Source: Adenanthera pavonina (Eukaryota > Streptophyta > Magnoliopsida > Fabales > Fabaceae). Taken from it: a DNA stretch of 64,000 nt. Location of the stretch: contig JAIVEN010000021.1 of NCBI GenBank assembly GCA_026686845.1, positions 24,570,001 through 24,634,000 of the forward strand, in the 5' to 3' direction. The notes beneath the pieces were generated by a model, which saw nothing but the letters and a program-made list of their open reading frames with translations, did not search any database and was not told the origin of the DNA. Made by a program: the position numbers and the translations under genes. This document shows positions 34,001 through 45,457 of this stretch, one piece after another (within the stretch, counting starts at the first letter, position 1; every line of letters starts with the position of its first letter).

Positions 34001-37000
34001 TCTCGTCATTATCTTAAGGAGTACATCTTGTAGTTAACCTCGATTTGAAGTGTTATAAATAAAAAGAATCAATAAGCTAGAATCCAGGAATTGAGCGCCT
34101 CAAGGGGGAAAAATACACTTCATCTCTCAACCTTACAACAATGTGCTCTCTCCCTCTCTATTGATCCCAGCTTCATTTTGTCCCTCTAGTTTTTTTTTTC
34201 CAACAACGGGAAACCACTTTCTAAATCTAATCAACTAGCCATTGGACTAGGGGGAAAAAAATTCTTGACAAGAAATCTTAAGAGCAATAATAGAGCCCTG
34301 GGTCCTGATGGTTTTACAATCACTATCTTTCAGAGTTGCAGATATCATTTAAAAGGCTGGGCCGTTGGCTCTAATATTACAACACGAAGAAGATATAAAG
34401 GGACCTTAAGGGAGTTTTCTGTGAATTTCTTCCCAACGGTATGGTTGAAATTTGTTCTTTTACAGAGATCATAGGCTTATGCTCAATAAAAAAACACTTG
34501 TGGGCATGCTCATTTGCCCACAGTTCAATTAATTAAAATTCTAAGACCAAAATGTTTATCATTAAAGAGATCCTGAAAACACCTAAAGCTCATAAATAAA
34601 GAGGGGTTAACGTAATTCGTCTGACACAGTTAATAAAATTATTTAATCAAGTGTATCCTAGCTGTCTCGTAATCTCAATATCCATGTCATGTTGTGCACA
34701 TTGTAATTTGTATCTATGCTTCATGGCCTTCAATTGCCCTATTTTCTTCCACTAATCCACCAAAGAAAACCCCAAACATCACACTAGTACATTGAAATGT
34801 ACGAAAAAATGGTAAGGATTGGTCCTTGACTATGGTGCTTAGCAAATGGTTACTTAAGACAAGTCTCTATGCGATGTGTGAAAAGGTTGGTGAGATTTGC
34901 ATTTGCTTATCTGATGTGCTTTAATTTTTTATTCTGGATTTTTAGTTCCACTTAAGAGTATATCTTGTCCTTTTACTATTGTTCCTATTACTCTATTTTC
35001 TCTATTTATCTTTTTTAAAAAAATTAATTATTAGAGTTTTACATCATCTCCTCGGCAATTGAAAAAGGGATCAACAATATACGTTTACAGGCCAATTAAG
35101 ACAACATAAACAGAAAAGAAATTAGATGTAGCCCAATAATACAGTGAGAAAAGTATATATTAATCATACAGAAGCACTAGCACAGGTGACTAATCTACAA
35201 ATACATACCAAGCTTCTGGATTGCAAAATCTACCTCCTTCATCGAGAAGTTCATCCTCAGCAAAGATGCTCTTCTATCATCATTAACTTCACAAGGTTCA
35301 TCAGGCTCCTGCAGAAGAGATTATGCGTAGAGTGGAATCAAGTTGAAATAAAAAATATATATATATGGTATGTTAAGACGCATGATAAAACTAGAGACTA
35401 AATTTTACAGCCAAGTGGATCTTTGTTTTTAAAAGAAAAAGATATTTGGGCAAGAGAGTGACAGATACATTAATACAATTAAAAGCTGCAAGGTGAAATA
35501 TATTTTGCAAAGTCAATACCAATTGAGAGTGTCACATGTCAAGATATGTGACAAGTTGGCAGTGACAATTATAAATATTCGTTAATGTTTTGGAATCTTT
35601 AACTCCACCTATGTAGTGTTAGAGCCGGTGCTAAGTCCAGATAAAGGAGGAGGATTGTGTTAGACTCTCAACAGCCAACGTAAAATTCTGTTGAATCTCT
35701 ATAATATGGATCAAAAACATTTTTGTGCTAAGGCTAGGTCATTACCTAGAAGTAACGCGCTGTATGGCTCAAATGCAGTGTTAAATGAGCTAGAGTTGCT
35801 ACAATAGTGCCCAGGTGTGGTGTTAAATGAGCAAGGGTGCTCACATCATTCTGGACGGATGTGGGTAAAGAAGTTAGCCCAGAACAGTAAGATTTGGTTT
35901 GGTTCTTTGAACATTGGTACTTTAACAGGTAAATCTATGGAGGTAGTGGACGAAATGATTCAAAGAGAATTAATATCCCGTGACTTTAAAAAACTAAATG
36001 GGTGGGAGAAAAGGCGAAAGAGATAAACACTACTGGTTTTAAATTGGTACGTAGGGAAGGTCAGAGTAAGGAATGGAGTTAGTATTTTTGTGGACAAAGT
36101 TTGGAAAAAGAATGTGGTGGAAGTCAGAAGGATTGAAGATAAGACCTTATCCTTAAAATTGACTATTGGACACGATACTTTCAATGTTATTAGTGCTTAC
36201 GCACCTATTAGAAGCAGATATTAAGGATAAATTTTGAGAAGATTTGGAGAACTTGGTTCCAGACATCCCATAAGAGGAAAAGATTTCATTGGTGGTGATT
36301 TTAATGGTCATGTGGGGAAAGAGACAAGCTAATATGTGGGAGCTCATGGCAATTTTGGTTTTGGAGAATTAAACGAGGAGTGGCATTCAATTCTTGATTT
36401 CTTAATGGCTTATAAAATCACGATTATGAACATTTGTTTTAAGAAATGGGAGGAGCATTTAGTCACATATAAGAGTAGAGTCTAAAGTTCGCAAATTGAC
36501 TTCTTTTTGGTAAGGAATTCAGATAGAAGAACTTGTAAAGATTGCAAAATGATCCCTGGTGAGAGCTTAACTTCACAACATAGGGTTTTGGTCTTTGATG
36601 TGCTGGTTAAGAGCTGTAAACTGAAAATTCGAAAAGACTTCAATCCTAGAATCAAGTGGTGGCAATTAAAAGGTGAACAACAAGTGACATTTACGAGAAA
36701 AGTATTAGAGGAAGGTAATTGGGCTCACAAGAAAGTGCTAACATCTTGTGGGATGAGATGGTTAAAAGGATCAGGGATATCGCTAATGCAATCATGGATG
36801 AATCCAAAGGTTTTGGACCTAGAGATAAAGAGTCTTGGTGGTGGAATGAGAGTGTGCAAGAGAAGGTTAAATATAAAAAAAAGTGTTTCAAAGCCTTACA
36901 TTTGTGCAATAATGAGAAAAATTGGAAGAGTTATTACTTAGCTAGAAAAGAGACTAAGAAAGCAATGAGCAAGGCTCGATCTAAAGTTTTTAAAAAATTC

Positions 37001-40000
37001 TACTAAGATTTAGGAACAAAGAATAGTGAACACAAGATTTACAAAATTGCCAAGAATAGGGAAAGAAAATCAAGAGATTTGGATCAACTAAGATGCATTA
37101 AGGATGGAGAAGGAAAAATTTTGATTACTGATAATGATATCAAAGATGAGGAAACTACTTTTATAAGCTCTTCAATGATAGATTGAATATGACTAGTGAT
37201 ATAGAAGGTTTAACAACTTACGAAGATGAACTGAATTAGAGTTTCTATCGTAGGAACTGACTTGGAGAGGTAAAAGAAGCTCTCAAGAGAATGGATAATG
37301 GTAAAGCTATTGACCTTCATAGTATTCCTATCGAAATTTGGACGTACTTAGGAGAAAATGGGACTTTATGGCTAACTAAGTTTTTTAACGAGATTTTAAG
37401 CTCAAAGAAAATGTCAGAGGAATGGAGAAAGAGCACTTTGATACTCATATACAAGAATAAGGGGGATATTCAGAATTATGCTAATTATCGGGGAATAAAA
37501 CTCATGAGTCATACCATGAAACTTTAGGAAAGAGTGATTGAACATAGATTAAGAAAAGAGTCTCATATTTCAGAAAACCAATTTGGATTCAAGTCAAGAC
37601 GATCTACAACAAAGACTATTTATTTATTAAGAATTGAAAGATACCAGAATAAAGAGAGAGACTTGCATGTGGTTTTCATTGATTTGAAGAAAGCCTATGC
37701 TAGCGTACCAAGAGATGTATTGTGGAGAGCAATGGAAAAGAAATATGTTCATGTAGCTTATATTCGAGCCATAAAGAATATGTAGAGGAAGCAACAACAA
37801 GTGTGAGAACTCCTGGAGGTGAGACAAAGGACTTTCCAAAAAGGATAGGTTTACATCAAGGATTTTCCTTGAGTCCATACTTGTTTGATTTGGTTTTGGA
37901 TGTTCTAACAGAACATATAAAGAAGGAAATTTCTAAGTGTATACTTTTCGCGGATGATATAGTTTTAATTGAGGACTCAAGAGAAGAGGTCAACTCTAAG
38001 CTTGAGTTATAGAGACATACATTGGAATCAAAAGGTTTTCATTTGAGTAGAAGTAAAACAGAATATATGCATTGCAAATTTAACAAGAGAACAGTTAAAA
38101 ATGATTTAGAGGTAAAAATTGGCGAACAAATCATTTCAAAAGTGTCAAAAAAAGTTTCAGGAGTTATTTGCGACCGTAAGGTTCCTACTAAACTTAAAAT
38201 TTTATCGGACTACTATAAGACCAGTGATGCTATATGATAGTGAATATTGAGCCTTGAAAGGACAATAAGAGCATGGGAGTAGCAGAGATGAGAATGTTGA
38301 GATGGATATGTGGTCATACAAAAATGGATAAGATATGAGATGATCGTATACAAAAAAAGGACAGTAGCAGCTATCGAGGAGAAAATGGTGGAAAATCGTT
38401 TAAGGTGGCTTGGACATGTACAAATAAGAGGACGAGAAGCTAATAAAGAGAGTTAATTAAATGACTTAGAGTCCTATTAAGAGGTATAGAGGAAGGCCAA
38501 GAAGGACAATAAGAAAAGTTGTAGGATGTGACCTCTTGATAAATGATTTATCTGAAGAGATGGTGTTTGATAGAGTCCATTAGCGTCGTATGATCCATGT
38601 AGCTGACCCCCACTTAGTGGAATAAGGTTAATGTTGTTATTGTTGTTATAGTGTTTTGGAATCTTTAAAGTAATAAGGTCTAGTGTAAGCTAGGGTGTAG
38701 CAAAAGGAATAATTAAATAATTAGAATTTTAAATAATTATAAGGTTATTTAGATTTAATTTATTTTGAATTTATTTTACCTTTTAGAATTTGATTATTTT
38801 GTTTAAATTTATCTTTATTTTATATTTTAGGATATAATTTAGTTTATTATTTATCTTTTGCTTAAATTTAAATTATTTTATCATTTTAGGATCCTAATTA
38901 GATTAAGATTTGAGACTCTATAAATAAGTCTTAGGACCCTTCATTGTATCTCAACTCTTTTCTTATTGATTGAATATTATTTGAGATTTTGTAAGTGGAT
39001 TTTCTCTTTAATTTTCTCCTCTTCTCATCTATCTTCTACCATTTCCCTATCTTATCCTACAACAATTTGGTATCAGAGCGGATTCATACAATCCTTCCAA
39101 CACTTCTATCGCCGAAAACTCACCAGAAAACTTGTCGGAACCCTGACCATCTCGTTGCTAGAGCCAGAAACTCTAGCTGCCAATGTTTGATCAACAACGA
39201 ACCACTTCCGTTAGACTCGCCGTAGGAAACCTAGCTTGTCCCCTAAGAGCCGTTGCTGGAGGCCCTGCCACACGCTCTCACGTGTCGGCAACTCTCCTTG
39301 CACGTGGGCTTCACGTGCTCCATGCACCACTGCACACACCGTCCGTACAGTCGCTCCAGATTCACTTTTTCTGCAATTTTCAAGTTGTTTCGCAAAGTTC
39401 TTTCCCTCCCAACCTATCCTAGCTGCAATAAATCATCATTTAGAAGTATATTTGAGGGTAAAATTCCATTTTTGAGCCTTTAAATTTATGAATTTGCTTG
39501 TGAACGTAAGTCGACCATAACTACGAGCTCCCAAGTAACTCAAAATCAACTAGAAGAACTTGAGAGATGTAGCACAGAATATGTTGATCGAGCAATTGAG
39601 ACAATAAATCAAAGGTTTGACACCATGGACCAAAGATTAGAGAAAACAACCTATGGAATAGAAGAATTGAAGAAGATGTATGAAGACCTTATACAAACCA
39701 TTAAAGGCAAAGACAATCAATATACAACAAAAGCTACAGTTGAAGGTTCAAAAGTTAGCAAGTAAATCAACTTAGGAGGTGGATACACTCCTTCCCTTAG
39801 TAATGCAAGGGTTCTACCTATTGGGAATTGTCAGTTTGCAAATGGCAATGAACATAGAAATTTCAGGGATCCTCCTTACATGACTTTTGACTCTCAACAA
39901 GATTGTGGAGAAGATCAGTGAGTTGATCATGAGCCAAGAGATTATTATAACCGAAGATATGAATCGCCTCTTAGAAATCATAAGCAAGGTCATAGACAAA

Positions 40001-43000
40001 CTCAGCTAGATGACATCTCTAAGAAGGTCAAAATTAAAACCCCCAAGTTCGATGGTCAATTAGATTCAAGCGCCTTTGGATTGGTTGGCTAGCATGGAAG
40101 ACTATTTTGAATGGTATGAGATGAACGATGAGCATCGAGTTCGTTTTACTAAAATGAAGCTTGTCAGGTTTGCCAAGAAGTAGTAGAAATTAGAGTACCT
40201 AAGGCAGTCCCCTATTAATACTTGGGTAGAGATAAAGATGAAGTTGAAAAAGAAATATGTGCCTACCAATTACAAAAGTCAATTGTTCAATCAATGGTTG
40301 AACTTAAGGCAAACCACCATAGTATCTGATTATATGGCTTGTTTTGGCGATTATGATTCAGTGTGAGGTTAAGGAAGATCCTTAGATGACAATTTAAAAG
40401 TTTGTCAACAGTCTTCGAGCAAACATATAGCAAGAACTTAACCTGAATCCTGCTGAATCTCTTATAGAGGCTTACCATAAGACCTTGGAGGTAGAGTCTT
40501 TACTTAAGAATTCGTATGGCAGGCATTTTACTTCTTAGAGCATAGATTTCCGCTAGACTCATAGTTTCACACAATCCAATCACTTTACTGGAATGCCTAA
40601 GACCAATTCTTCGTTTCAATCTAGTCAGACAACTAGTCCTAATGGAAATACTTCTAAGAATACTGAGTTGACAAGATCCAACTTTTGCCCAGGTGGTTCT
40701 GCCATGGAGTGTTTTCGGTATCATTCTAAAGTTCACATTGCATCAAAGTGTCCACAACATACTCTACTTCTTGAATCCCCAACCGAGCATAAGGATGAAG
40801 TGGTACATGCTGACATAGTGATTGACCCCGTTGAGTGTCCTTCAGACGTGGACGACGAGATTATTGTGGACAATTATGAGACATGAAGCATGGGTGTGGT
40901 GAGGTGCATGCTGATGACTCTTGGAAGAGAACAAGCACCTTTCAAACTTTTGTGAAATGCGAGAGCAAGTCATGCAAGTTAGTTATTGATGAAGGAAGCA
41001 CTAGGAATGCATTCTCCAGTCAGGGAGTTGCTAAGCTTGTTCTTAAACCAGAACCTTATCCTAAGCCTTTAACCATTACACATCAATGTCGTGTTCCCCT
41101 TCAGTTGGGAGAGTATCATGAAGAAGTTATATGTGATGTACTTCCTACAGATGTCGCTCACATTTTGTTGGGAAGACCATGGCTCTATGATAATGATGTT
41201 AAGCTATGGTTAGGAGAACACTCATTCATTCAAATATAAGGGAAAGACAATTTTGTTATATCATGCCAAACTCGAGATTGAGAATAAAGATTCGAATAAA
41301 CAAAGGGAGTCGAGACCAAAGAACCAAAGCCTATATCTTTTGATCAAGAAGCAGTTTGTGAGCGGAAGCAAGGAGATGAAGTATCGGCTTAACTCCCTGG
41401 AGGAGAGCTCTTTCAAGCGAGGGAGAATGCTGCAGAAGGGATAATTAGATAATTGGAATAGGATTTTAAATAATTATTAGGTTATTTAGATTTAACTCAT
41501 TTTATCTTTTAGAATTTGATTATTTTATTCAGATTTATCTTTATCTTATATTTTGGGATATAGTTTAGTTTATTATTTATCTTTTGTTTAGATTTAAATT
41601 ATTTTATCCCTTTAGGATCCTAAATAAATTCGGAATTGAGATTCTATAAATAAACCTTAGGACCCCTCATTGTATCTCAACTCTTTTCTTATTGCTTGAC
41701 TATTATTTGAGATTTTATGAGTGGATTTTCTCTAATTTTCTCCTCTTCTTATCTACCTTCTACCCTTCCCTAACCATGTCCTATATCACAAGGCTTCTAA
41801 AACTAAAAGCTGAATAAATTAAATGTCTAATACATTGGAGCATTTTGTCAAGTCCACCAAGGCTTGCATTCCCTTTTCTATTGTTAGGCTCTAGTGATGC
41901 ACTTAGATTGATAATCGATTTTGATATTGGCTTGTGAAAGCATTGTTCACAATGGGCAGGATTGCCCATGATCCAAAGTCCAAACACAGAGGTCCGTACT
42001 CTTACCATATGTTCATTTTCAGTTGCCCCATTCAGAGGTTTAGAACATGAAATTTTGACTTTCATCTAAGCCATTAGAAGGTAAAACTCTGGTTAACGTT
42101 AACTAGAAGCTATCAGCATTAGTGAGTGAATGTCACCTACAATGGGTGTAGCCCCTCATGCCTAATGTGGCTTTGAGAAACTACAAGGAAATGAAGTTGC
42201 ATTCTTAATCATAGTTATAGCTGTTGGTGTAGTTGTACACACTTGATTCTCAGCATTTGAAGGAACTGGCTAGCATATTTTTGGCAATCTAAGGCACAAA
42301 GATCACTAAATTGATCATTAGTTCTATTGACATATATGCTAATTAGATGAGCTTCAAATTTCATTCGTCAATTTTAACTGGTTTTACAAATTCAGAAAAA
42401 GGTGAAACAAAATCCCAGAAGTAGTGATAGTTATCAGCAAATCCCTCTGAGGATGATATAGGAGTACACCTGAGTAATAAAAGGATTAAACCAATATATA
42501 ATGGGAAATTTAATGGAATAATTTGAATACTGATTAACGACTCTAGTTGTAAGAACTAAATGATACTTGACAGGAGATTTGAGATATATATGAAAGCTAT
42601 ACTAACAATTTTTCTGCTTTGGAACAAGATTAAGCATCTATGATAGATCAGATCCATGTATCATAAGGAGAGTATTAACCATGGCAAGGTAGACTAGTTA
42701 ACAATAAATGGACAAGCAAGTATTATAGCGTGAACTAGAACAATAATAAATAACTTTTCTAAGCTTAATATCCAATATTGAACACAGGTACTGTGATGAT
42801 GCCCTATCTAGCGTTACAAGCCAACTTACCTTCCATTGATAGAGTTTCGTTCAGATGCTCGACAAGAAAAGCAGAAGTATCCAACATTTATTGCAACCAC
42901 AATAATGAGGAAACAAAGTGAAAAATATGACGCAAATACCTCTTTCGGATCAATGCCCGTGGAAATCTCTGGAGGATCCTTATCATCAAATAAACTTTCC

Positions 43001-45457
43001 AGGGAATCGGAAGACTGAGAATTTGATTTTTCAAGAGCCTATGTAATTACAAAGCAAATTGTATAGTAGTCAAAACTTTTAAGTTAAACATTAACAAATA
43101 ATTAATCCTTGAAAAATTAAAATAAAACTGAATACCAAGTTTTTCATTTAAGTAAATAAGAGATCAAATAATTTCTTGATGGAAAAAGAAATTCGATTAA
43201 AAGTGCTATATTGAATCCTTCATTATCAGCATATCTGTTAGCACTGTGCAGTAATTAACATTTCTCAGCACAATGGACACGCAGAACACAGTATAGCTTT
43301 TATCCCTATTTATAACTATCTTCATTCCCCACCTCAAAAGCCACACAATACACACAAATTGGTTTACTTACAGAATATGTAAAAAGAGTCTCCAATAACT
43401 GGTCAACATTGCCCTCACCTATAAATTCAAAAGAAATATTTTTTGGTTAACTTCAAATATGTTTAATCAATCAGAATAGGATTGGCATACTGAAATTTAT
43501 TAGATGTCCATGATCAGGGTCATGTTCTTGGTGCAAGATAAGAGCATCTTGCTCAAGCATAAAGTACCGTTTTCCTTAATCACTTTATCAACAAGACATG
43601 GTAGGAACCCCATTCCAATAAAGAAAGATCTTAAATTGCCTCCGGATGAACTTGCAACATTGTCCTGGTATCATCAAGACGGAAGTTAAACATAAGTAAA
43701 TTGAAGGAACAAAACACAATATATTGTTGCATGAACAAAGTTTAAAAAGAAATAAAAAATAAAAGACAAAGCACACTGTCAACCAAAAAATAAATGTAGT
43801 AGTAGCCTTTCCAGGAATAGGATGAAGGAAACTGAATAAGTAAAACCCATTCGACATTTCCAAAAACATTTTCCTTTATTGAGAGACACTTTCATCCTCA
43901 GTCCTAAAGGGCAACCATTTTGTAATTTACATGCATGTACTGATTATGTCTGCTTTAAGTAACTTATCAAGCAAATTTTAATTTAGAGACCCCTCAAAAA
44001 GAAAAACAAAATGAACTGTAAAATATTATACAATTATATTTTCAATGAGTACAGAATATCAAGTAAGAACAGGGAAAAGGGAAAATAAGCATACATAGAA
44101 ATAAATTTTCATTTCAGTAGTTGGGGAACAAATTTTGGAGTGCTACAGAACAGAAAAATAATGTTAACACAACTAGAGCACATAACTTAAGCATTCATGC
44201 TCCAATTTTCACCTCGTTTACATTACAGGTCGGACAAAATGATTACCTCTCTCTCTAGTCTACCCACCTATCAAGCAATGACTAACTAATGTCCACATAT
44301 TAAATGATTCCTTCCAATAGTTTCATATCAAGCCAGCCAGAGTTCCTTTATTATACTTTCAGTTTGGACTAAATATAACCACCAACCCTCACATCTGTCT
44401 TACATAAAGTTGGAAACCTCAAGATGGAAAATTCATTGTTCCACCAAGAAGATAGTAACACACACTAAAGACTATCATGTACTTAATTACTAATATGCAC
44501 AGCAGTCAATACATTGCCTTTATTAAAAAAAATCAGAAATAAGTTCAGGTAAAAGAGAGAGAGAGAGAGAGAATGGCATACATCACATGAACGTGTTAGC
44601 ACTATCATAGATAGAATAGTTGATAAGCCCAGGGATTGGGTGGGCCAGGTTTATAAAAGAAACAGGCCCAACAATGCTGCTGGAGGTAAGTCCAACGGAG
44701 ATGAGGAAAATAAGAGAGTAAAAACCCACTGCTTAGCACCGTTAGTGATGTTGTCTGTGTGGTGTGTCTGTTATCTAGGACTAGGATAGTGTGCAAGGCT
44801 GTGAGGTAAGGAAGTTGACATGTTGAGCTTGGGAGAGTCCTGACCTCTCAAAAGTGAGGGAGCTATTACCTTTGTTGCGTTTATCTTTGTTTATTTTTCA
44901 TGTTTAATCACTGTTCATGGAATTAGTAGTTTTAATGTTGTTTTTCCCTCTGCTTTTGTCATTGTAGAGGATTGTGACTAATTTCCTACAGATAATACTG
45001 CCAGTTCCATCAATAGTATATTAATTTCCATGAAGATGAGAGACTGCTACCTCTTCCAGAACTTTTGAGAAGAAAATAATGAAACTATTTTAAAGTGACA
45101 CCCAATCTCAACAACTGATCTTATACAAGCAAATGCATCTCTACTTCAATATTCCACTTGAGCCATTATTTTCTTTTCAAAAACACTTGAACTCCTTTAA
45201 ATTTAACAATACTATCAAACTCAACATCAGGCAGCTAAAAGGCAAAGCTCAACAAAATGAAGATCAAATAATGATACATAAGAGATAGAATATCACAAGA
45301 TAAAGAAAAAATAAAAAGACTGATCATGCTTGTCTCATTGAGTGTCTGTGTTGTCAAATCTGCAACATACCCCAAAATCCGTTGGGCAGGTTGCATAAGG
45401 CGACAATTCATAATCCAAGACTTCAGTCTTTGGAACCATAGTTGGTTTGCCTTCCAT
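31052..45457 (-). CDS. DRM3: DRM3-like domains-rearranged DNA methyltransferase homologue
   Basis: DRM3 is the non-catalytic partner of DRM2 in RNA-directed DNA methylation in the nucleus. Coding exons in transcript order are 45371-45457, 43568-43664, 43372-43418, 42940-43038, 35209-35308, 33635-33744, 33341-33440, 32971-33047 and 31052-32422. All junctions are GT..AG and the total is 2088 nt, or 695 residues. The first exon runs on into 5' UTR to an acceptor after 45498. There are three UBA-type repeats: FFIGMGFLPCLVDKVIKENG (about 43-62), LLRMNFSMKEVDFAIQKLG (about 126-144) and LLEMGFSESEVSSAIEKLG (about 196-214). The C-terminal methyltransferase fold has the AdoMet loop FSGIGGAEVALHRLG (about 577). 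In place of the catalytic Pro-Cys motif of DRM2 it reads VICQNPSTCSSS (about 653), and the protein ends soon after. That loss marks DRM3 rather than DRM1/2. Intron 4 is 7.6 kb and filled with retroelements. Confidence 0.95.
33903..34205 (+). mobile_element. Possible solo LTR in DRM3 intron 5
   Basis: The stretch begins TGTTGAGAAATC and ends TTTTCCAACA, so it has TG..CA ends with TGTTG/CAACA inverted repeats. It carries a TATA-like TATAAATAAAAAG near 34052. No matching 5-bp target duplication is visible (CATAC versus ACGGG). Short copia-type solo LTR is the likeliest reading. Confidence 0.45.
34206..34420 (+). pseudogene. L1-type LINE reverse transcriptase scrap in DRM3 intron 5
   Basis: A frame from about 34280 reads SNNRALGPDGFTITIFQSC, which matches the 'K-A-x-G-P-D-G-F' finger motif of plant L1 reverse transcriptases. 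It breaks down within about 100 bp on either side. It abuts the possible solo LTR. Confidence 0.6.
35586..35602 (+). repeat. Left target-site duplication of the RTE LINE
   Basis: The 17 bases TGTTTTGGAATCTTTAA here are repeated exactly at 38652-38668, directly after the LINE's 3' tail. Length and perfect identity show target-primed insertion of the intervening 3.05 kb. Confidence 0.93.
35603..38651 (+). mobile_element. RTE-clade LINE inserted in DRM3 intron 4
   Basis: This is a non-LTR retrotransposon, antisense to DRM3. A leader (35603-35890) precedes an apurinic-type endonuclease region (FGSLNIGTLTGKSMEVVDEM near 35901; ICKDC/CKMIPGESLTSQHR near 36540). The reverse transcriptase follows: WRKSTLILIYKNKGDIQNYA, NYRGIKLMSHTMKL, ENQFGFKSRRST, the VFIDLKKAY block, GLHQGFSLSPYLFDLVLD and the catalytic LFADDIVLIED at about 37950. 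The 3' part has LRWLGHVQ-type sequence and ends in a GTTGTTATTGTTGTTAT tail, as in plant RTE elements. It is broken by many stops and frame changes. A conserved block of roughly 35 codons between SKVSK and VSGVICDRKVPTKLK (near 38150) is missing. Confidence 0.93.
38652..38668 (+). repeat. Right target-site duplication of the RTE LINE
   Basis: It is an exact copy of the 17-bp sequence at 35586-35602. The gypsy element's LTR begins 27 bp further on. Confidence 0.93.
38696..39064 (+). mobile_element. 5' LTR of the small Ty3/gypsy element
   Basis: It begins TGTAGCAAAAGGAATAATTA and ends CTTATCCTACAACA. A TATA box, CTATAAATAAG, lies near 38919. The LTR matches 41428-41790 along its whole length with many substitutions, so the insertion is not recent. 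Primer site TGGTATCAGAGC follows at 39068-39079. Confidence 0.92.
39068..39079 (+). other. Primer-binding site of the gypsy element
   Basis: TGGTATCAGAGC, complementary to initiator tRNA-Met, lies three bases after the LTR. Confidence 0.9.
39480..41240 (+). pseudogene. Gypsy gag and protease remnants (no RT or integrase)
   Basis: A coiled-coil-like gag N-terminus lies near 39540-39740, with a PKFDGQLD gag block near 40040. A zinc-knuckle remnant, CFRYHSKVHIASKC, at about 40707-40750 has Tyr where the second Cys should be. The aspartic protease region (40883-41239) reads CKLVIDEGSTRNAFS, with Glu in the D-x-G active-site triplet, and later HILLGRPWLYDNDV, the conserved distal block of plant gypsy proteases. 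Stops and frame changes are frequent. After the protease the sequence runs straight to the polypurine tract, with no reverse transcriptase, RNase H or integrase. Confidence 0.85.
41428..41790 (+). mobile_element. 3' LTR of the small Ty3/gypsy element
   Basis: It begins TGCTGCAGAAGGGATAATTA after a purine tract, GCGAGGGAGAA, and ends TGTCCTATATCACA. It aligns along its length with the LTR at 38696-39064. The 5-bp flanks (TAGGG and AGGCT) do not match clearly, so the target duplication has decayed or the outer edge is off by a few bases. Confidence 0.9.
41791..42939. other. Distal part of DRM3 intron 4, no element recognised
   Basis: This is AT-rich intronic DNA between the gypsy LTR and coding exon 4 of DRM3. 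The short frames here have no family resemblance. Confidence 0.5.
44554..44572. repeat. (AG)n microsatellite in DRM3 intron 1
   Basis: It is an uninterrupted AG/GA dinucleotide run after AGGTAAA. Confidence 0.8.
44594..44990 (+). mobile_element. Possible LTR-like segment in DRM3 intron 1
   Basis: The segment differs from its AT-rich surroundings in composition (AAGCCCAGGGATTGGGTGGG..., GGTGTGTCTGTTATCTAGG). It runs from TG-type sequence (TGTTAGCAC or TGATAAGCCC) to TTTCCTACA. Boundaries and target duplication are unproven. Confidence 0.25.

Noticed and set aside
42836..43018. 60-codon plus-strand frame
   Set aside because: It overlaps DRM3 coding exon 4 (42940-43038, minus strand) and is its shadow.
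44594..44990. Solo LTR as a firm call
   Set aside because: The composition suggests an inserted element, but neither the ends nor a duplication could be fixed. It is kept only as a low-confidence feature.
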